Source: Hymenobacter wooponensis (GTDB taxonomy: Bacteria; Bacteroidota; Bacteroidia; Cytophagales; Hymenobacteraceae). Taken from it: a stretch of 64,000 nucleotides of DNA. The translations under genes were made by a program, and so were the position numbers. Within the stretch, counting starts at the first letter, position 1. Every line of letters begins with the position of its first letter. A model generated the notes under the pieces. That model did no database searches. It had not been told where the DNA came from and worked only from the letters and a program-made list of their open reading frames with translations. Where the stretch lies: positions 98,518-162,517 of the forward strand of contig NZ_SRKZ01000009.1 of NCBI RefSeq assembly GCF_004745865.1, written 5' to 3'. Positions 8,126 to 17,511 of this stretch are shown here, piece by piece.

Positions 8126-10399
8126 ATGAGCTGTTCTTTTTACCCGACCATGGCTGGCCTACTGACCAGCTTTGCTTTTTCTATTATTTCCCAGCCCGGG
8201 TTGGCCCAGCGGCTGCCGGCGCCCGACACTACGCATCACCAGAAGCTGAGCGAGGTCACCGTTACCGGCACGGCTCCCCATTTCGCCGCTCCCGTTGAGG
8301 GCACCACGCTCACGGCCGGCCGCCGCAACGAGCTTATCAGGCCGCGCGACGTGAATGCCAACCTGGCTCAGAACAATGTGCGGCAGGTGCTGGCCCGCGT
8401 TCCCGGCCTGATGGTGTGGGAAAACGACGGATCCGGTCAGCAAATTAACATTGCCACCCGGGGCCTGAGCCCTAATCGTAGCTGGGAGTTCAACACCCGG
8501 CAGAACGGCTACGACATGAGCGCCGACGCCTTTGGCTACCCCGAGGCCTATTACAATCCACCGATGGAAGCGGTGGAGCGCATTCAGCTGCTGCGCGGCG
8601 GGGCCGGCCTGCAGTTTGGACCCCAGTTTGGTGGTCTGCTCAACTACGAGCTCAAACGTGGTCCCCAGGATAAAAAGGTGGAGGTGGAAACCAGCAATAC
8701 AGCTGGCTCCAACGGCCTGTTCAACTCCTACAACGCCGTAGGTGGCACGGTAGGCAAAGTGAACTACTATGCATATTACCGCCACCGACAGGGCGACGGC
8801 TGGCGTCCCTTTAATCAGTTCACCGTCGACGATGTGCATGCCAACGTACACGTGGCCTTGACCAAGCGTTTGACGCTGGGCGCGGAAGTCAGCTATTTGA
8901 CCGATAAACTCCAGCAGCCGGGCGGCCTGACCGATGCGCAGTTTGCTCAGGATAGCCGCCAAAGTACCCGCGCCCGCAACTGGCTGAGCACTCCCTGGCT
9001 GATTCCGGCGCTGACGCTGGACTACCAGGCCGGCGAGCGGACCCGCCTGAGCGTGAAAACCTTTGGCCTGGTGGCCTCCCGCAACAGCGTAGGCTTCGTG
9101 GCTGGTCTACCCGCGCCCGACACGGTAAACCGCCGCACCCGGCAGTTCGCCGCCCGCCAGGTGGACCGCGACGACTACCGCAACCTTGGCGCCGAGCTGC
9201 GGCTGACGCAGGAGGTCCGTTTCCTGGGCCGCACCCACACGCTGGCCTCGGGCCTGCGGGCCTACCGCGCCACCACCTCCCGTCGCCAGCGTGGTACGGG
9301 CACCACCGGGTCGGACTTCGACCTGACATTAACCGGTAATGGGCGCTTCACCAACGAGTTTGATTTCACGACTACCAATGCCGCAGCGTTTGCCGAGTTA
9401 CTGCTCCGCGCCGGTACGCGGCTGAGCGTTACCCCTGGGCTGCGCTATGATTACCTGCGCAATACCGGCAGCGGCTACTTGGGCCGGGCGGCCGATGGGA
9501 CGAAAAACCGCCTTGCTGACCAGGCCAGCCGCCGCAACGTGCTGCTCTACGGTCTGGGCACCGAATTCCAGCTGTCGCCCACGACCAATCTGTACGCCAA
9601 CTATTCCCGCGCCTTCCGTCCCGTGCTGTTCGGTGACCTGGTGCCACCAGCTACCTCGGATGTCATCGACCCCAACCTGCAGGATGCCCGCGGCTATACG
9701 GCGGAGGTGGGCTACCGCGGCAGCTTCCGGACCTGGCTGCGTTTCGACGTAGGCTACTTCTTCCTTAACTACGAGGACCGTATCGGTGTCATCCGTCGTC
9801 CCGTACCCGGTGGCACGACTGGCCAGACCCAGCAGTTTCGAACCAACCTGGGCCGTACCCAGACCCACGGCTTGGAAGCCTATGCCGAGTTGGACCTACT
9901 TCACTCGCTGACCAGCAACGTCAACCTGCCCCACCTGGATCTATTCGCCGCGCTCAGCCTGCTGGACGCCCGCTACGGGAACCTGCCCGTGACCACGCTC
10001 ACGGGTACGGGCACCAGCACCCAAATCGTGGAAACCAACCTGAAGGGCAACTACGTGGAGAATGCCCCGCGTCAGACCCTGCGCACGGGTCTGACTTTCG
10101 CCCACAAGGGCGTGTCCGTTACTGGGCAGTTCAGCCACGTCGCCAAAGTGTATGCGGATGCCAGCAACACGGAGACTGCCCCGGCAACTGCCCAGACCGG
10201 CGTCATCCCGGCTTACCAGGTCGCCGACCTTTCCGCTACCTGGAAGCTGGGCCGCGACAGCCGCTACCGGCTGAGTGGGGGCGTGAATAACGTGTTCGAC
10301 GCGCGCTACTTTACCCGGCGCTCGGGTGGCTACCCTGGCCCCGGCATCCTGCCCGCCGACGGCCGCACCTGGTTTGCGGGGCTGGGCCTCACGCTTTAA
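8126..10399 (+). CDS. TonB-dependent receptor
   Basis: A 757-residue outer-membrane receptor. It has a signal peptide (about residues 1-28, ending near GLAQRLPAP), a TonB-box-like LSEVTVTGTA, a plug domain with the RVPGLMVWENDG, INIATRGLSPNRSWEF and IQLLRGGAGLQFGPQFGG segments, and a long beta-barrel ending in WFAGLGLTL. The plug resembles FecA-type receptors. It imports a ligand across the outer membrane using TonB energy. The substrate is unknown; its position at the edge of a copper island and the shared motif upstream suggest a metal or metal chelate. It is followed by a strong terminator, so it is probably monocistronic. Confidence 0.92.
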   Translation: MSCSFYPTMAGLLTSFAFSIISQPGLAQRLPAPDTTHHQKLSEVTVTGTAPHFAAPVEGTTLTAGRRNELIRPRDVNANLAQNNVRQVLARVPGLMVWENDGSGQQINIATRGLSPNRSWEFNTRQNGYDMSADAFGYPEAYYNPPMEAVERIQLLRGGAGLQFGPQFGGLLNYELKRGPQDKKVEVETSNTAGSNGLFNSYNAVGGTVGKVNYYAYYRHRQGDGWRPFNQFTVDDVHANVHVALTKRLTLGAEVSYLTDKLQQPGGLTDAQFAQDSRQSTRARNWLSTPWLIPALTLDYQAGERTRLSVKTFGLVASRNSVGFVAGLPAPDTVNRRTRQFAARQVDRDDYRNLGAELRLTQEVRFLGRTHTLASGLRAYRATTSRRQRGTGTTGSDFDLTLTGNGRFTNEFDFTTTNAAAFAELLLRAGTRLSVTPGLRYDYLRNTGSGYLGRAADGTKNRLADQASRRNVLLYGLGTEFQLSPTTNLYANYSRAFRPVLFGDLVPPATSDVIDPNLQDARGYTAEVGYRGSFRTWLRFDVGYFFLNYEDRIGVIRRPVPGGTTGQTQQFRTNLGRTQTHGLEAYAELDLLHSLTSNVNLPHLDLFAALSLLDARYGNLPVTTLTGTGTSTQIVETNLKGNYVENAPRQTLRTGLTFAHKGVSVTGQFSHVAKVYADASNTETAPATAQTGVIPAYQVADLSATWKLGRDSRYRLSGGVNNVFDARYFTRRSGGYPGPGILPADGRTWFAGLGLTL

Positions 10400-10421
10400 A
10401 CAGCGTCCTACCAATTACGCG

Positions 10422-10452
10422 AAAGGGGGTGCTCCGTTGAGTACCCCCTTTT
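10422..10452 (+). terminator. Rho-independent terminator after the receptor gene
   Basis: An AAAGGGGGT-GCTC / GAGTACCCCCTTT hairpin ends in TTTT, 22 nt after the stop codon. Confidence 0.8.
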
Positions 10453-10535
10453 CTGTGTGGGTCAAAGCCGTGAATAGTTGGCAGCCCGGTATATTTACCT
10501 ACCGCATTCCGGCTTGTTCTACCACCTATTCCTGT

Positions 10536-11462
10536 ATGGCAAAACATTACTTTCTACACGCCTTCTTCTGTTTCATTTGCCTGCCCGGGCTGGCCCAGCG
10601 GCCCAAGCCGGCAGCTGTCAACTTACCGCCGGCCGACACCGTGTATTTTGACCGTGACTGGGAGCGCACCGAGACCCTGGAAGAGGTTTCCTATGCTCGG
10701 ATTGCCCGCCATGATGCTGCCGGCAAAACGGTGGGCACCGTGCGCGACTACTTCTATCCTTCCTGGAAAAAACAGTGGGAAGGAAAAATGGCCAGTGAAG
10801 CCCCGGACAAGCCCACCGGGCTGTGCTGCGGCTGGCACGAAAACGGCCAGATGAGTTTTCGCGGAACGTACGTGAATGGCGTACAACAAGCTGATTTTCG
10901 CAGCTGGCATGAGGACGGCCGCGAAATCAAGTGTACATCCGTGCTGCAGGACGCGCTGCCCTTAAGCACGGCTTCCCTCCACTGCAGCAACTGCATGCAC
11001 ACCAGCCGGAAAGTATTCACGGTAGACCTGCCGGTCGGCACGGTCGGCATTATCTATAAGCTGGACGTGCGCGACGAAGGCCAGCCTCCTATTTCCTGGT
11101 CAACGGCGCTGGCGGTGGCAGCCGTGGCCAGCAGTGGGGGAACTGCGGCCCCCACCCTGCTGAGCACCGCGGCCACGGCCCTGACCAAGCAAGGCAACAA
11201 TGCTCCGCCCACGGTGAGCACCAAATGTCACTGGTACATTACCCCCGACGAGCGCGCGGCCCAGCAGTTTCTCGCTACCAAGGGCACCATTACCCGGGAC
11301 AAAGTGTGCTTTCGGGCAGCAGAAAATACCCCCCAGGAAACCCGCCCCCTTGCGCTGCCGGCCGGTACCCGCCGTCTCTACGTGTGCGTGAACAATGACA
11401 ACTATACCACCGATGCTACTGCTACGCTCAGCGTAACGGCACTGCTACAATCCTGTCAGTAA
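10536..11462 (+). CDS. Exported MORN-repeat (YwqK-like) protein
   Basis: I use the ATG at 10536 because it opens a clean signal peptide (MAKHYFLHAFFCFICLPGLAQ). The 308-residue product has a MORN-type repeat around residues 90-125 (LCCGWHENGQMSFRGTY then ADFRSWHEDGREI), the pattern of YwqK-like proteins. After this come a Cys pair in CSNCMH and a C-terminal domain with a glycine/alanine-rich hydrophobic stretch and more cysteines. The cell location is probably periplasmic or outer membrane. The function is unknown; no clear link to metals except the neighbours. Confidence 0.7.
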   Translation: MAKHYFLHAFFCFICLPGLAQRPKPAAVNLPPADTVYFDRDWERTETLEEVSYARIARHDAAGKTVGTVRDYFYPSWKKQWEGKMASEAPDKPTGLCCGWHENGQMSFRGTYVNGVQQADFRSWHEDGREIKCTSVLQDALPLSTASLHCSNCMHTSRKVFTVDLPVGTVGIIYKLDVRDEGQPPISWSTALAVAAVASSGGTAAPTLLSTAATALTKQGNNAPPTVSTKCHWYITPDERAAQQFLATKGTITRDKVCFRAAENTPQETRPLALPAGTRRLYVCVNNDNYTTDATATLSVTALLQSCQ

Positions 11463-11517
11463 TGCTGTCCACCCCTTGCCTGCGTTCAGGGGGCAAGGGG
11501 AGCCAGCACCGTTTTTT
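11463..11517 (+). terminator. Rho-independent terminator after the MORN-repeat gene
   Basis: A long interrupted stem (TGCTG..CCCCTTGCC / GGCAAGGGG..CAGCA) is followed by TTTTTT, starting immediately after the stop codon. Confidence 0.8.
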
Positions 11518-11716
11518 CCTTACTCGACAGACTGCCGTGCGGCCCCGGCCGGTCCACGTAGTGTTGAGTTACCTGCTCACCACTCCGAGCAGATAGTTGC
11601 AGTGCATCGAGGCGGGGTGCCAACTGCTGCCAACCATTGGTTATCTCTGCCCTTGATACGTTGGCCCCCCTGGCAGCCAGTCTACACACTACATTTTCAA
11701 GCTGGTTGATCTTCAT
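11486..11716 (-). CDS. Possible small protein, unknown
   Basis: A minus-strand frame from the ATG at 11716 gives 76 residues starting MKINQLENVVCRLAARGANV. It has a plausible amphipathic N-terminus but no family I recognise, and its 3' end runs into the terminator of the opposite gene. The region is a gap otherwise, so it may be real; chance is equally likely. Confidence 0.25.
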   Translation of the reverse strand: MKINQLENVVCRLAARGANVSRAEITNGWQQLAPRLDALQLSARSGEQVTQHYVDRPGPHGSLSSKEKTVLAPLAP

Positions 11717-11762
11717 ATAGGGAAGGGTCAATAGTAAAAACAATACGCGAAAAAAGAAGCTT

Positions 11763-12085
11763 GCTATAGAGCTACTCGCGTTACGCTCCCTTCCCGGTTG
11801 CCTAAGGATAAACTATGCAACAAATTCCGGGGATGGTGTATCCGATATCAGGCCTACCTGCCTGCCTGCTCTAGTTGCCACCGCAGGTAGACCGGCTTAC
11901 AAGCCCTGGCCGCAACAGCCTACGCACCCGAAGCCGGACCGGTGAACCGGTTTGACTTGGCAAGCTTCCCTCGGTTGTCAATCTTCTAACTTTAAACACC
12001 TTTTAGCAGGTGGAGTAGCTACAGTCCGTAGGGATATGGGCCTTACTGTCAGGCGCAAGGAGAAAGCAGGGTGTAGTACGGGCGG
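11763..12085. other. Intergenic stretch, nothing supported
   Basis: I see no gene, clear promoter or hairpin in this stretch between the MORN-repeat gene and the bestrophin gene. Confidence 0.4.
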
Positions 12086-13024
12086 CTAGTAAAGTATGCC
12101 GTGTTCAGCTTGCACGGGCGCGGGCACCTGCTGTTCGCCCAGCATCTGGCGCAAATCAATCTCGATGCTGCGGCAGAGCGCCGTCATGGGCACGTCGTTC
12201 ATGCGGTTCTCAAACGGGTCCTCGCTGATGTGGCCCACCAGCTCAATGGTGATGAACACCCAGGATACCAGCACGGAGAACGGCACGGTCAGCCAGTAGT
12301 GGCCATGACCCAGCTTCTCGAATTCGGCCAGCAAGCCCAGGGGCAGTAGGGCAATAAAGAGCCACACGAACACCAGACTGGAAAAAGCATACTGCCGGGG
12401 AAACGGCGTATTCTTGATGCGCTCACAGCCGCCCTGCAGGTTGGTCATCTCGCGTAGCTCTTCACACAGAGTACGCAGCTGCAACTCACTGAACAGCCCT
12501 TCGGCCTCGCGCAGGGCCTGCGTTTGCCGCAGCAGCAGCTGAGCGGGTGGATTGGCCAGCTGTTGCAGCTGCGTGGCCTCGGCCGGGTCGAGCAGGGGTG
12601 CCACCTCCGCCTGCCAGCGCTCAGGCTGACGACGCAGGTGCAGGCGTAGCGCATTGACCCAGGCCAGCTGCCGGTACACCAGTTGTCGCTGAAACGCCAG
12701 CTGCGCTAGGGTGGTCGTCACCAGGTTGGCCGGCTGGGTATGGCCCAGCACCAGCATCGTCCAGCTGCGACTGCGGTTGACAATCCCGCCCCACAGCTGG
12801 CGGGCTTCGGAAAAGCGACTATATGAGCTGCTGTTCTTGAAGCCCACGTAGAACGACACGGCCACGCCCACGATGCTGACCAGCTGCCAGGGCACGTCCA
12901 GCCAATGCCAGTGCAGCGGGCCGTAGAGCACGGCCAAGAGCAGATCGTAAGTCAGGAAAAGGAACACGTCCTTCCAGGAATGGCGCCAGATAACGCGCCA
13001 ATGAATGTGCTTGCGAATATACAT
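12086..13024 (-). CDS. Bestrophin-family (UPF0187) membrane protein
   Basis: The start at 13024 gives 312 residues beginning MYIRKHIHWRVIWRHSWKDV, the usual beginning for bacterial bestrophin homologues. Residues about 20-60 hold the first two membrane helices, followed by the family signature FYVGFKNSSSYSRFSEARQLWGG, a long helical cytoplasmic region, and two more membrane helices near residues 215-265, then EDPFENRMNDVPM close to the end. Bacterial bestrophins form pentameric ion channels. It lies 89 nt downstream of the multicopper oxidase on the same strand, so it may be co-transcribed, but a role in copper handling is not known. Confidence 0.9.
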   Translation of the reverse strand: MYIRKHIHWRVIWRHSWKDVFLFLTYDLLLAVLYGPLHWHWLDVPWQLVSIVGVAVSFYVGFKNSSSYSRFSEARQLWGGIVNRSRSWTMLVLGHTQPANLVTTTLAQLAFQRQLVYRQLAWVNALRLHLRRQPERWQAEVAPLLDPAEATQLQQLANPPAQLLLRQTQALREAEGLFSELQLRTLCEELREMTNLQGGCERIKNTPFPRQYAFSSLVFVWLFIALLPLGLLAEFEKLGHGHYWLTVPFSVLVSWVFITIELVGHISEDPFENRMNDVPMTALCRSIEIDLRQMLGEQQVPAPVQAEHGILY

Positions 13025-13113
13025 AATGGGGTAAATCAGCCGCGCCAGGATAGACCACTCAAGTAGCGGCTCAGGAGGCAGCGGGCAAAGCAACGCTCTT
13101 GAGGGGCCCTCTG

Positions 13114-15576
13114 CTAGTAATGAAAGGTCAGACCGGCGCCCCAGCCATACTGGTTATCGTAGTTGGTGCTCAGCGAGGCGTACTTGCTGACCATGTAGCG
13201 GAAGCCGAGCGTAAACTCCCGGTCCGTGTTGCCCCGGATGTCCATGAATACATTGTTACTCAGGGGCAAATCCCGGCGCTCGAGTTGCAGACGCACCTGA
13301 CCAGTCAGATCAGAGCGTAACTCCGCGCGCACAAGGAGGGGGAGCAGATAATATACGCCGAGTTCGGTTTGCCGGCGGAAATTGATGTTGTTGTCTCGAG
13401 GACGGCCTTTTTCCAGGGCCGACCCACGTAACGTCTTGTTGTCCCGAAAATCATAGCCCACGAAGGCCGCCCAGAATTGCCGCTTATCGAGGTAGCGCAG
13501 CAAGTGGGTTTCGGTTTCGTAGTTTCCCTGGTAGTTGACCCGGCCCTCGAATTCCAGCGCGTTGCGGTTATTGGAAAGATTGCCTTCCAGGAAGGCCCCC
13601 TGAGAGTGGACCGATAAATCGAGCCAGGGGTAGACCGCATTGTCCTCGCGCTTAAGCATCTTGTAATTTCCCTTCGCGTACTCGTTCTGGGGGCTGGCGT
13701 CGTAGCTGATGATGCGGGCCATGCCGGCCATCATGTGGTAGAGGATGTGGCAGTGGAAAAACCAGTCCTGGTACTCGTTGGCCTCAAATTCGATGGTCAC
13801 CGTGCCCATGGCCGGGATGTCGAAGGTGTGCTTCATGGGCGAGTAAGCGCCCTGGGCGTTGACCAGGCGGAAGAAGTGCCCGTGCAGGTGCAGCGGGTGG
13901 CGCATCATGGTCAGGTTGGTGAAGGTCATGCGCACGTTCTCACCCCGGCGAATGGGAATTTTGTCGGCTTCCGACAGGGTTTTGTTGTCGAACGACCAAA
14001 TGTAGCGCAGCATGTTGCCGGTGAGCGTAAGCTTGATGTCGCGCCACTGCCGGGTAGAATCCAGGGTGGTCGGATTCAGGGCCCGCAGCTGGTTGTAGTT
14101 AAAGTCGCCGCCCGCGCTCCCCATGCTCATGCCAGCCATTCCACCGCCCATGTCCATGCCGGCCATGCTGCCGCCTTTGTCCTGCATGGTGCCCATGCTT
14201 TTACCGCTCTTTTCCTGCATGTTCATGGGCCGATTTTGGGGAGAGGGGGCCGTGCTGGCGGGCATGGTGCCGTTTTTCATATCCATCCCTTTCATAGAGG
14301 GGTCCGCGGGCTGCGTGGACTGCCGGCCGGCCGGCATATTCATGCCTTTCATCTCCCCACTGCCCCCTTTCATATCCATGCCCTTCATGCCGCCGTTAGG
14401 GTCCATCTGGCCGTTGCCGCCCATGTCCACACCGGTCATATTACCCATGCTGCCCATTTCCCGCATCATCTGGAAGTAGTTAATGCGCGGCAAATCGGGC
14501 GCTTTCATCGGCTCGCCGGCTCCAAAGAAGCTGGACGAGTAGCCCGTGATGTCGTTGGCGGTGGCCCGCAGTTCGGCCGCGCCCGCGGGTGGAATGGTCA
14601 CCAGCAGGTCGTAGGTTTCGGCCGTGGCAATTTCAAGCTTGCTGACGGGGAAAGGCTCCACGTTGATGCCATCGGCGGCGATGACCTGCATGGGGCCGCC
14701 GGCATACTGCAGGTAGAAGTAGGAGGAGGCGCTGCCGTTAATGACGCGCAGGCGCACCACTTCCCCGGGCTTGGCGTCAGGGTAGTAGCTCTGCTCGCGG
14801 CCATTGGTGAGGAACTTGTTATAGTAGATGTCGGTGAGGTCCATGGCCGGCATGCGGCCCCACTCCTGCCGGACTTTGTCCTTGAAATAGCCGGCCGCAA
14901 CAGCCTCGCCGTAGCTTTGCGTGGCGCCTTTCTGCACGGCAAACCACTCGCCGGCCCGCTTGAGGTAGCGCAGCACTTCCTTGGGTGGGTGGTCGGTCCA
15001 GTCGGAGAGCAGGAGCACGTACTCCTTGAGCTCGTACTTCACCTGCTTGGGCTGAATGACGATGGAGCCGTACAGCCCGTTCTGCTCCTGCAGCATGGTA
15101 TGGGAGTGGTACCAATAGGTGCCGCTCTGGATCAGCGGAAACGTGAAGGTGTGCATGCCGCCCGGCTCAATGGGGGCCGTGTTAAGGTAGGGCACCCCGT
15201 CCTGGTCGTTAGGCAGCAGCAGCCCATGCCAGTGAATGCTGGTTTCCACGCTCATCTGGTTGTGTACCCGGATGATAGCCGTGTCGCCCTCAGTGAAGCG
15301 CAGCGTGGGGGCCGGAATCTGCCCGTTGATGGCAATAGCCAGGCGGGTTTTGCCGGTGTAGCTTACCTCCCGCTCATCCACGTACAGGTCATATTCGACC
15401 CGGTGGCCGGCGTGGCCCGTGCGGGGCGCCACCACGTGGCCCCGCAGGTCCTGATCCGGGGGCGGGGTGGCCGGGCCATTGGCGGCCTTGCTTTTGGGCA
15501 TGGCCTGGTGCTGGGGCGTTTGGGCGGCCAGGGAAAGCGAACCAAGCAGAAAGAGTAGAAGGGCAAATAATCTCAT
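13114..15576 (-). CDS. Multicopper oxidase with Met-rich insert and CopB-like C-terminal barrel
   Basis: I choose the ATG at 15576, which opens a good signal peptide (MRLFALLLFLLGSLSLAAQ). The 820-residue product has the copper-ligand motifs of a laccase/CopA-type oxidase in order: HWHG, HSH, HPLHLHG and HCHILYHM. Between them, near residues 385-490, is a Met/Gly-rich segment with many MKGMDM and MAGM units, expected to bind Cu(I). The last ~170 residues (from YPWLDLSVHSQGAF on) resemble an outer-membrane CopB beta-barrel and end in an aromatic residue. It should oxidise periplasmic Cu(I). The start lies 7 nt after the upstream DUF2231 gene, so the two form an operon. Confidence 0.9.
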   Translation of the reverse strand: MRLFALLLFLLGSLSLAAQTPQHQAMPKSKAANGPATPPPDQDLRGHVVAPRTGHAGHRVEYDLYVDEREVSYTGKTRLAIAINGQIPAPTLRFTEGDTAIIRVHNQMSVETSIHWHGLLLPNDQDGVPYLNTAPIEPGGMHTFTFPLIQSGTYWYHSHTMLQEQNGLYGSIVIQPKQVKYELKEYVLLLSDWTDHPPKEVLRYLKRAGEWFAVQKGATQSYGEAVAAGYFKDKVRQEWGRMPAMDLTDIYYNKFLTNGREQSYYPDAKPGEVVRLRVINGSASSYFYLQYAGGPMQVIAADGINVEPFPVSKLEIATAETYDLLVTIPPAGAAELRATANDITGYSSSFFGAGEPMKAPDLPRINYFQMMREMGSMGNMTGVDMGGNGQMDPNGGMKGMDMKGGSGEMKGMNMPAGRQSTQPADPSMKGMDMKNGTMPASTAPSPQNRPMNMQEKSGKSMGTMQDKGGSMAGMDMGGGMAGMSMGSAGGDFNYNQLRALNPTTLDSTRQWRDIKLTLTGNMLRYIWSFDNKTLSEADKIPIRRGENVRMTFTNLTMMRHPLHLHGHFFRLVNAQGAYSPMKHTFDIPAMGTVTIEFEANEYQDWFFHCHILYHMMAGMARIISYDASPQNEYAKGNYKMLKREDNAVYPWLDLSVHSQGAFLEGNLSNNRNALEFEGRVNYQGNYETETHLLRYLDKRQFWAAFVGYDFRDNKTLRGSALEKGRPRDNNINFRRQTELGVYYLLPLLVRAELRSDLTGQVRLQLERRDLPLSNNVFMDIRGNTDREFTLGFRYMVSKYASLSTNYDNQYGWGAGLTFHY

Positions 15577-15583
15577 CGGGTCG

Positions 15584-16726
15584 CTACTGGTTAGCATGCT
15601 TGGGTTTGTTACGGGCGGGGTTGTTGTCCTCGAAGCGGAACTTGTCCAGGGGGTTGGTGGGCATGCGCATGCCCGGCATCGGGCCCATGGCGGGCATGGG
15701 CTGGCCTTTTTCCATACCGGGCATATCGCTCATGTTGTCCATTGGCGGCGTGGCTTGCTTGGGCTGCTTTGAACCCGGCGCCTTCATGCCCGGCATATCG
15801 GCCATAGTGCCCATGCCCGCCATGCCGGATGGGGCTTTGGCTGGCTTTTTGGCACCTGATTTCGGCGGGCTCATGCCGGGCATATTCTCCATCCCGGGCA
15901 TATCGTTCATGGGTTTCTGCCGGGCCGGGCGGCTCCTATCCATGCCCGCGGGCATGGGCTGAGTCATCTTTTCAGCGGGCATGCGCATGCCCGGCATGTC
16001 CGGCATGGTGCTGTTAGCGGGGGCTGGCGGACCAGCCGGCTGGCGGCCGGGCATAGCCCTGTTGTCCATCGCGCCCGGGGCCGTGCGGCTGTCCTTGCTG
16101 GTGGAGGCGGGCCCGTTCATATCCATGCCGGGCATATCAGCAGAACCCGGGGCCGCGAGTGGGTTGGGTGAAGCGGGAGCCTGGTTCGCGTTGTGGTCGT
16201 TGCCCCCTGCCGCCTCGTTGTGCGTATCGGCCTCCATCTCCATAGCGGGCATGGCTTCCCCGCCCCCATGGCCGTGGCTTTTATCGAGCAGGCGGCCCTG
16301 CGGCCCCACGCCCTCGACGTACACCAGCTGCGCCCCACGGTGCCCAGCCACCGACAATACCCCGGCCGTGGCTATGGCCAACACCAGCACCAGGATTTCG
16401 TAGGCCCGCCGCTGAATCTTGAAAAACGTGCCGACACCGGTCAGCAGCAAGGTAATGCCGGAAAGCCACAGGGTGTAGCCCGCGAACTTTTCGTGGGCTT
16501 CAAAAACGGCGGCGGCCCGGGGTGCCAGACCCATGGGCATGGCATGAAACACGGTGCTGGCGGCCAGAGCTCCCAGAAAGCCGCCGGCCATCACGGCCAT
16601 GGTAATCCACTTCACCGGTGGCCAGTCCTTGTACACGTTCAGCGCCTGCAGGCCCGCGCTGAGCAGCAGCAGGACAATAGGTAGATGCACCACCAGGGGG
16701 TGCAGGTTGGGAAAATCTGAGAACAT
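15584..16726 (-). CDS. DUF2231 membrane protein with Met/His-rich metal-binding tail
   Basis: From the ATG at 16726 the protein has 380 residues. Residues 1-145 carry four membrane helices with the DUF2231 pattern (LHPLVVHLPIVLLLLSAGLQ near the N-terminus, a FEAHEKFAGYTLW segment, and a fourth helix ending in VAGHRGAQLVY). The remainder is low-complexity: HGHGGGEAMPAMEMEA, then about a dozen MPGM/MPAM units separated by proline and lysine. Such methionine arrays bind Cu(I). It is the first gene of the operon with the multicopper oxidase and is likely an inner-membrane copper-binding partner, possibly passing copper to the oxidase. Confidence 0.8.
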   Translation of the reverse strand: MFSDFPNLHPLVVHLPIVLLLLSAGLQALNVYKDWPPVKWITMAVMAGGFLGALAASTVFHAMPMGLAPRAAAVFEAHEKFAGYTLWLSGITLLLTGVGTFFKIQRRAYEILVLVLAIATAGVLSVAGHRGAQLVYVEGVGPQGRLLDKSHGHGGGEAMPAMEMEADTHNEAAGGNDHNANQAPASPNPLAAPGSADMPGMDMNGPASTSKDSRTAPGAMDNRAMPGRQPAGPPAPANSTMPDMPGMRMPAEKMTQPMPAGMDRSRPARQKPMNDMPGMENMPGMSPPKSGAKKPAKAPSGMAGMGTMADMPGMKAPGSKQPKQATPPMDNMSDMPGMEKGQPMPAMGPMPGMRMPTNPLDKFRFEDNNPARNKPKHANQ

Positions 16727-16950
16727 AGAGGCAGGCAAAGAATTGAACAGCAGAAAACCGCCGAAAGAGCGGAGCCCTTTCCGGATTCCCGGCGCCGCAA
16801 CATTTTCCGGTAGTGCAGCGCCGCTTTTTCCCGGCCACGACGAAGCAAATCAGAGAAGTCGTGTTGCTGTGCCAGCAGGCTAGCAGGACGTGACCGGCGG
16901 TTCGCTTTACGCAGAGTGGGTGGGGGCGTGTTTGCTGCTATTGCGCGCGC

Positions 16951-16969
16951 AGCCTACATAATTTCCATG
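16951..16969 (-). promoter_or_regulatory. Recurring GGAAATTATG motif, copy 3
   Basis: The minus strand reads CATGGAAATTATGTAGGCT, about 225 nt upstream of the DUF2231/multicopper oxidase operon. It shares GGAAATTATGTA with the copy at 8031-8050. Confidence 0.45.
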
Positions 16970-16998
16970 CTTTCCAGTGCTAGGCACCCTGAAAACCA

Positions 16999-17026
16999 AA
17001 AACGCCCGGCAGAACCGGGCGTTTTA
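16999..17026. terminator. Hairpin terminator after the HMA chaperone gene
   Basis: AAACGCCCGG / CCGGGCGTTT with a 5-nt loop, flanked by A and T runs on both sides, so it can work in both directions. It lies just downstream of the minus-strand chaperone gene. Confidence 0.8.
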
Positions 17027-17046
17027 CGTGCAGACAACGAAGGCGC

Positions 17047-17256
17047 TTAAGCAGCCGCAATGTTAAAGCCGGCTTTCTCAACGGCCTGAACCACTTGCTC
17101 CGCCGTGAGCTGGTCGGAGGTGACGGTGAGAATCTTGTCGGGGCTAGTCGTGTCCACTTGCCAGTTACCCACGCCAGCTTCTTGGTTCAGGGTCGGCGTA
17201 ACGGCTTTAATGCAGCCGCCGCAGTTAATGTTGGTCTTGAATTGCAGAGTTTTCAT
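17047..17256 (-). CDS. Copper chaperone-like HMA protein
   Basis: The start at 17256 yields a 69-residue protein (MKTLQFKTNINCGGCIKAVT), a stand-alone heavy-metal-associated domain. The CxxC metal site is NCGGC with C12 and C15. The length and beta-alpha-beta pattern match CopZ-like chaperones that deliver Cu(I) to P-type ATPases such as the CopA encoded at 32725. Its own promoter and terminator flank it, so it is transcribed alone. Confidence 0.85.
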   Translation of the reverse strand: MKTLQFKTNINCGGCIKAVTPTLNQEAGVGNWQVDTTSPDKILTVTSDQLTAEQVVQAVEKAGFNIAAA

Positions 17257-17307
17257 GGGAAGAAGAAGTAAGGTCGCCGAGCTAGTCGGTACTGGGTGTA
17301 CAACGCA

Positions 17308-17315
17308 CAAAAATA
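17308..17315 (-). promoter_or_regulatory. -7 promoter element of the HMA chaperone
   Basis: The minus strand reads TATTTTTG, a match to TAnnTTTG, 52 nt upstream of the start codon. No clear -33 element. Confidence 0.45.
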
Positions 17316-17511
17316 GACCCCAGTGCGGCGCCAGGGGTACAGAATTGCGCTTCGGGCTTATATGATTTGCAGGAGAGTTCATACCATGAACTATTTCGTT
17401 AGGATCAAGTAGTTGGAGTCTTTTCAGCCCCGTGAGTCTAGTTTAATCCCCTACGAACAGTGCCACCAAATTGTGATGGTCATTCCATAAGGTAGTAGAA
17501 AAGCCTGTTTG

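Noticed and set aside
13735..15558. A 607-codon open frame on the plus strand opposite the multicopper oxidase
   Set aside because: It is the mirror of a high-GC, Met/His-rich coding sequence; the encoded product is low-complexity without a domain.
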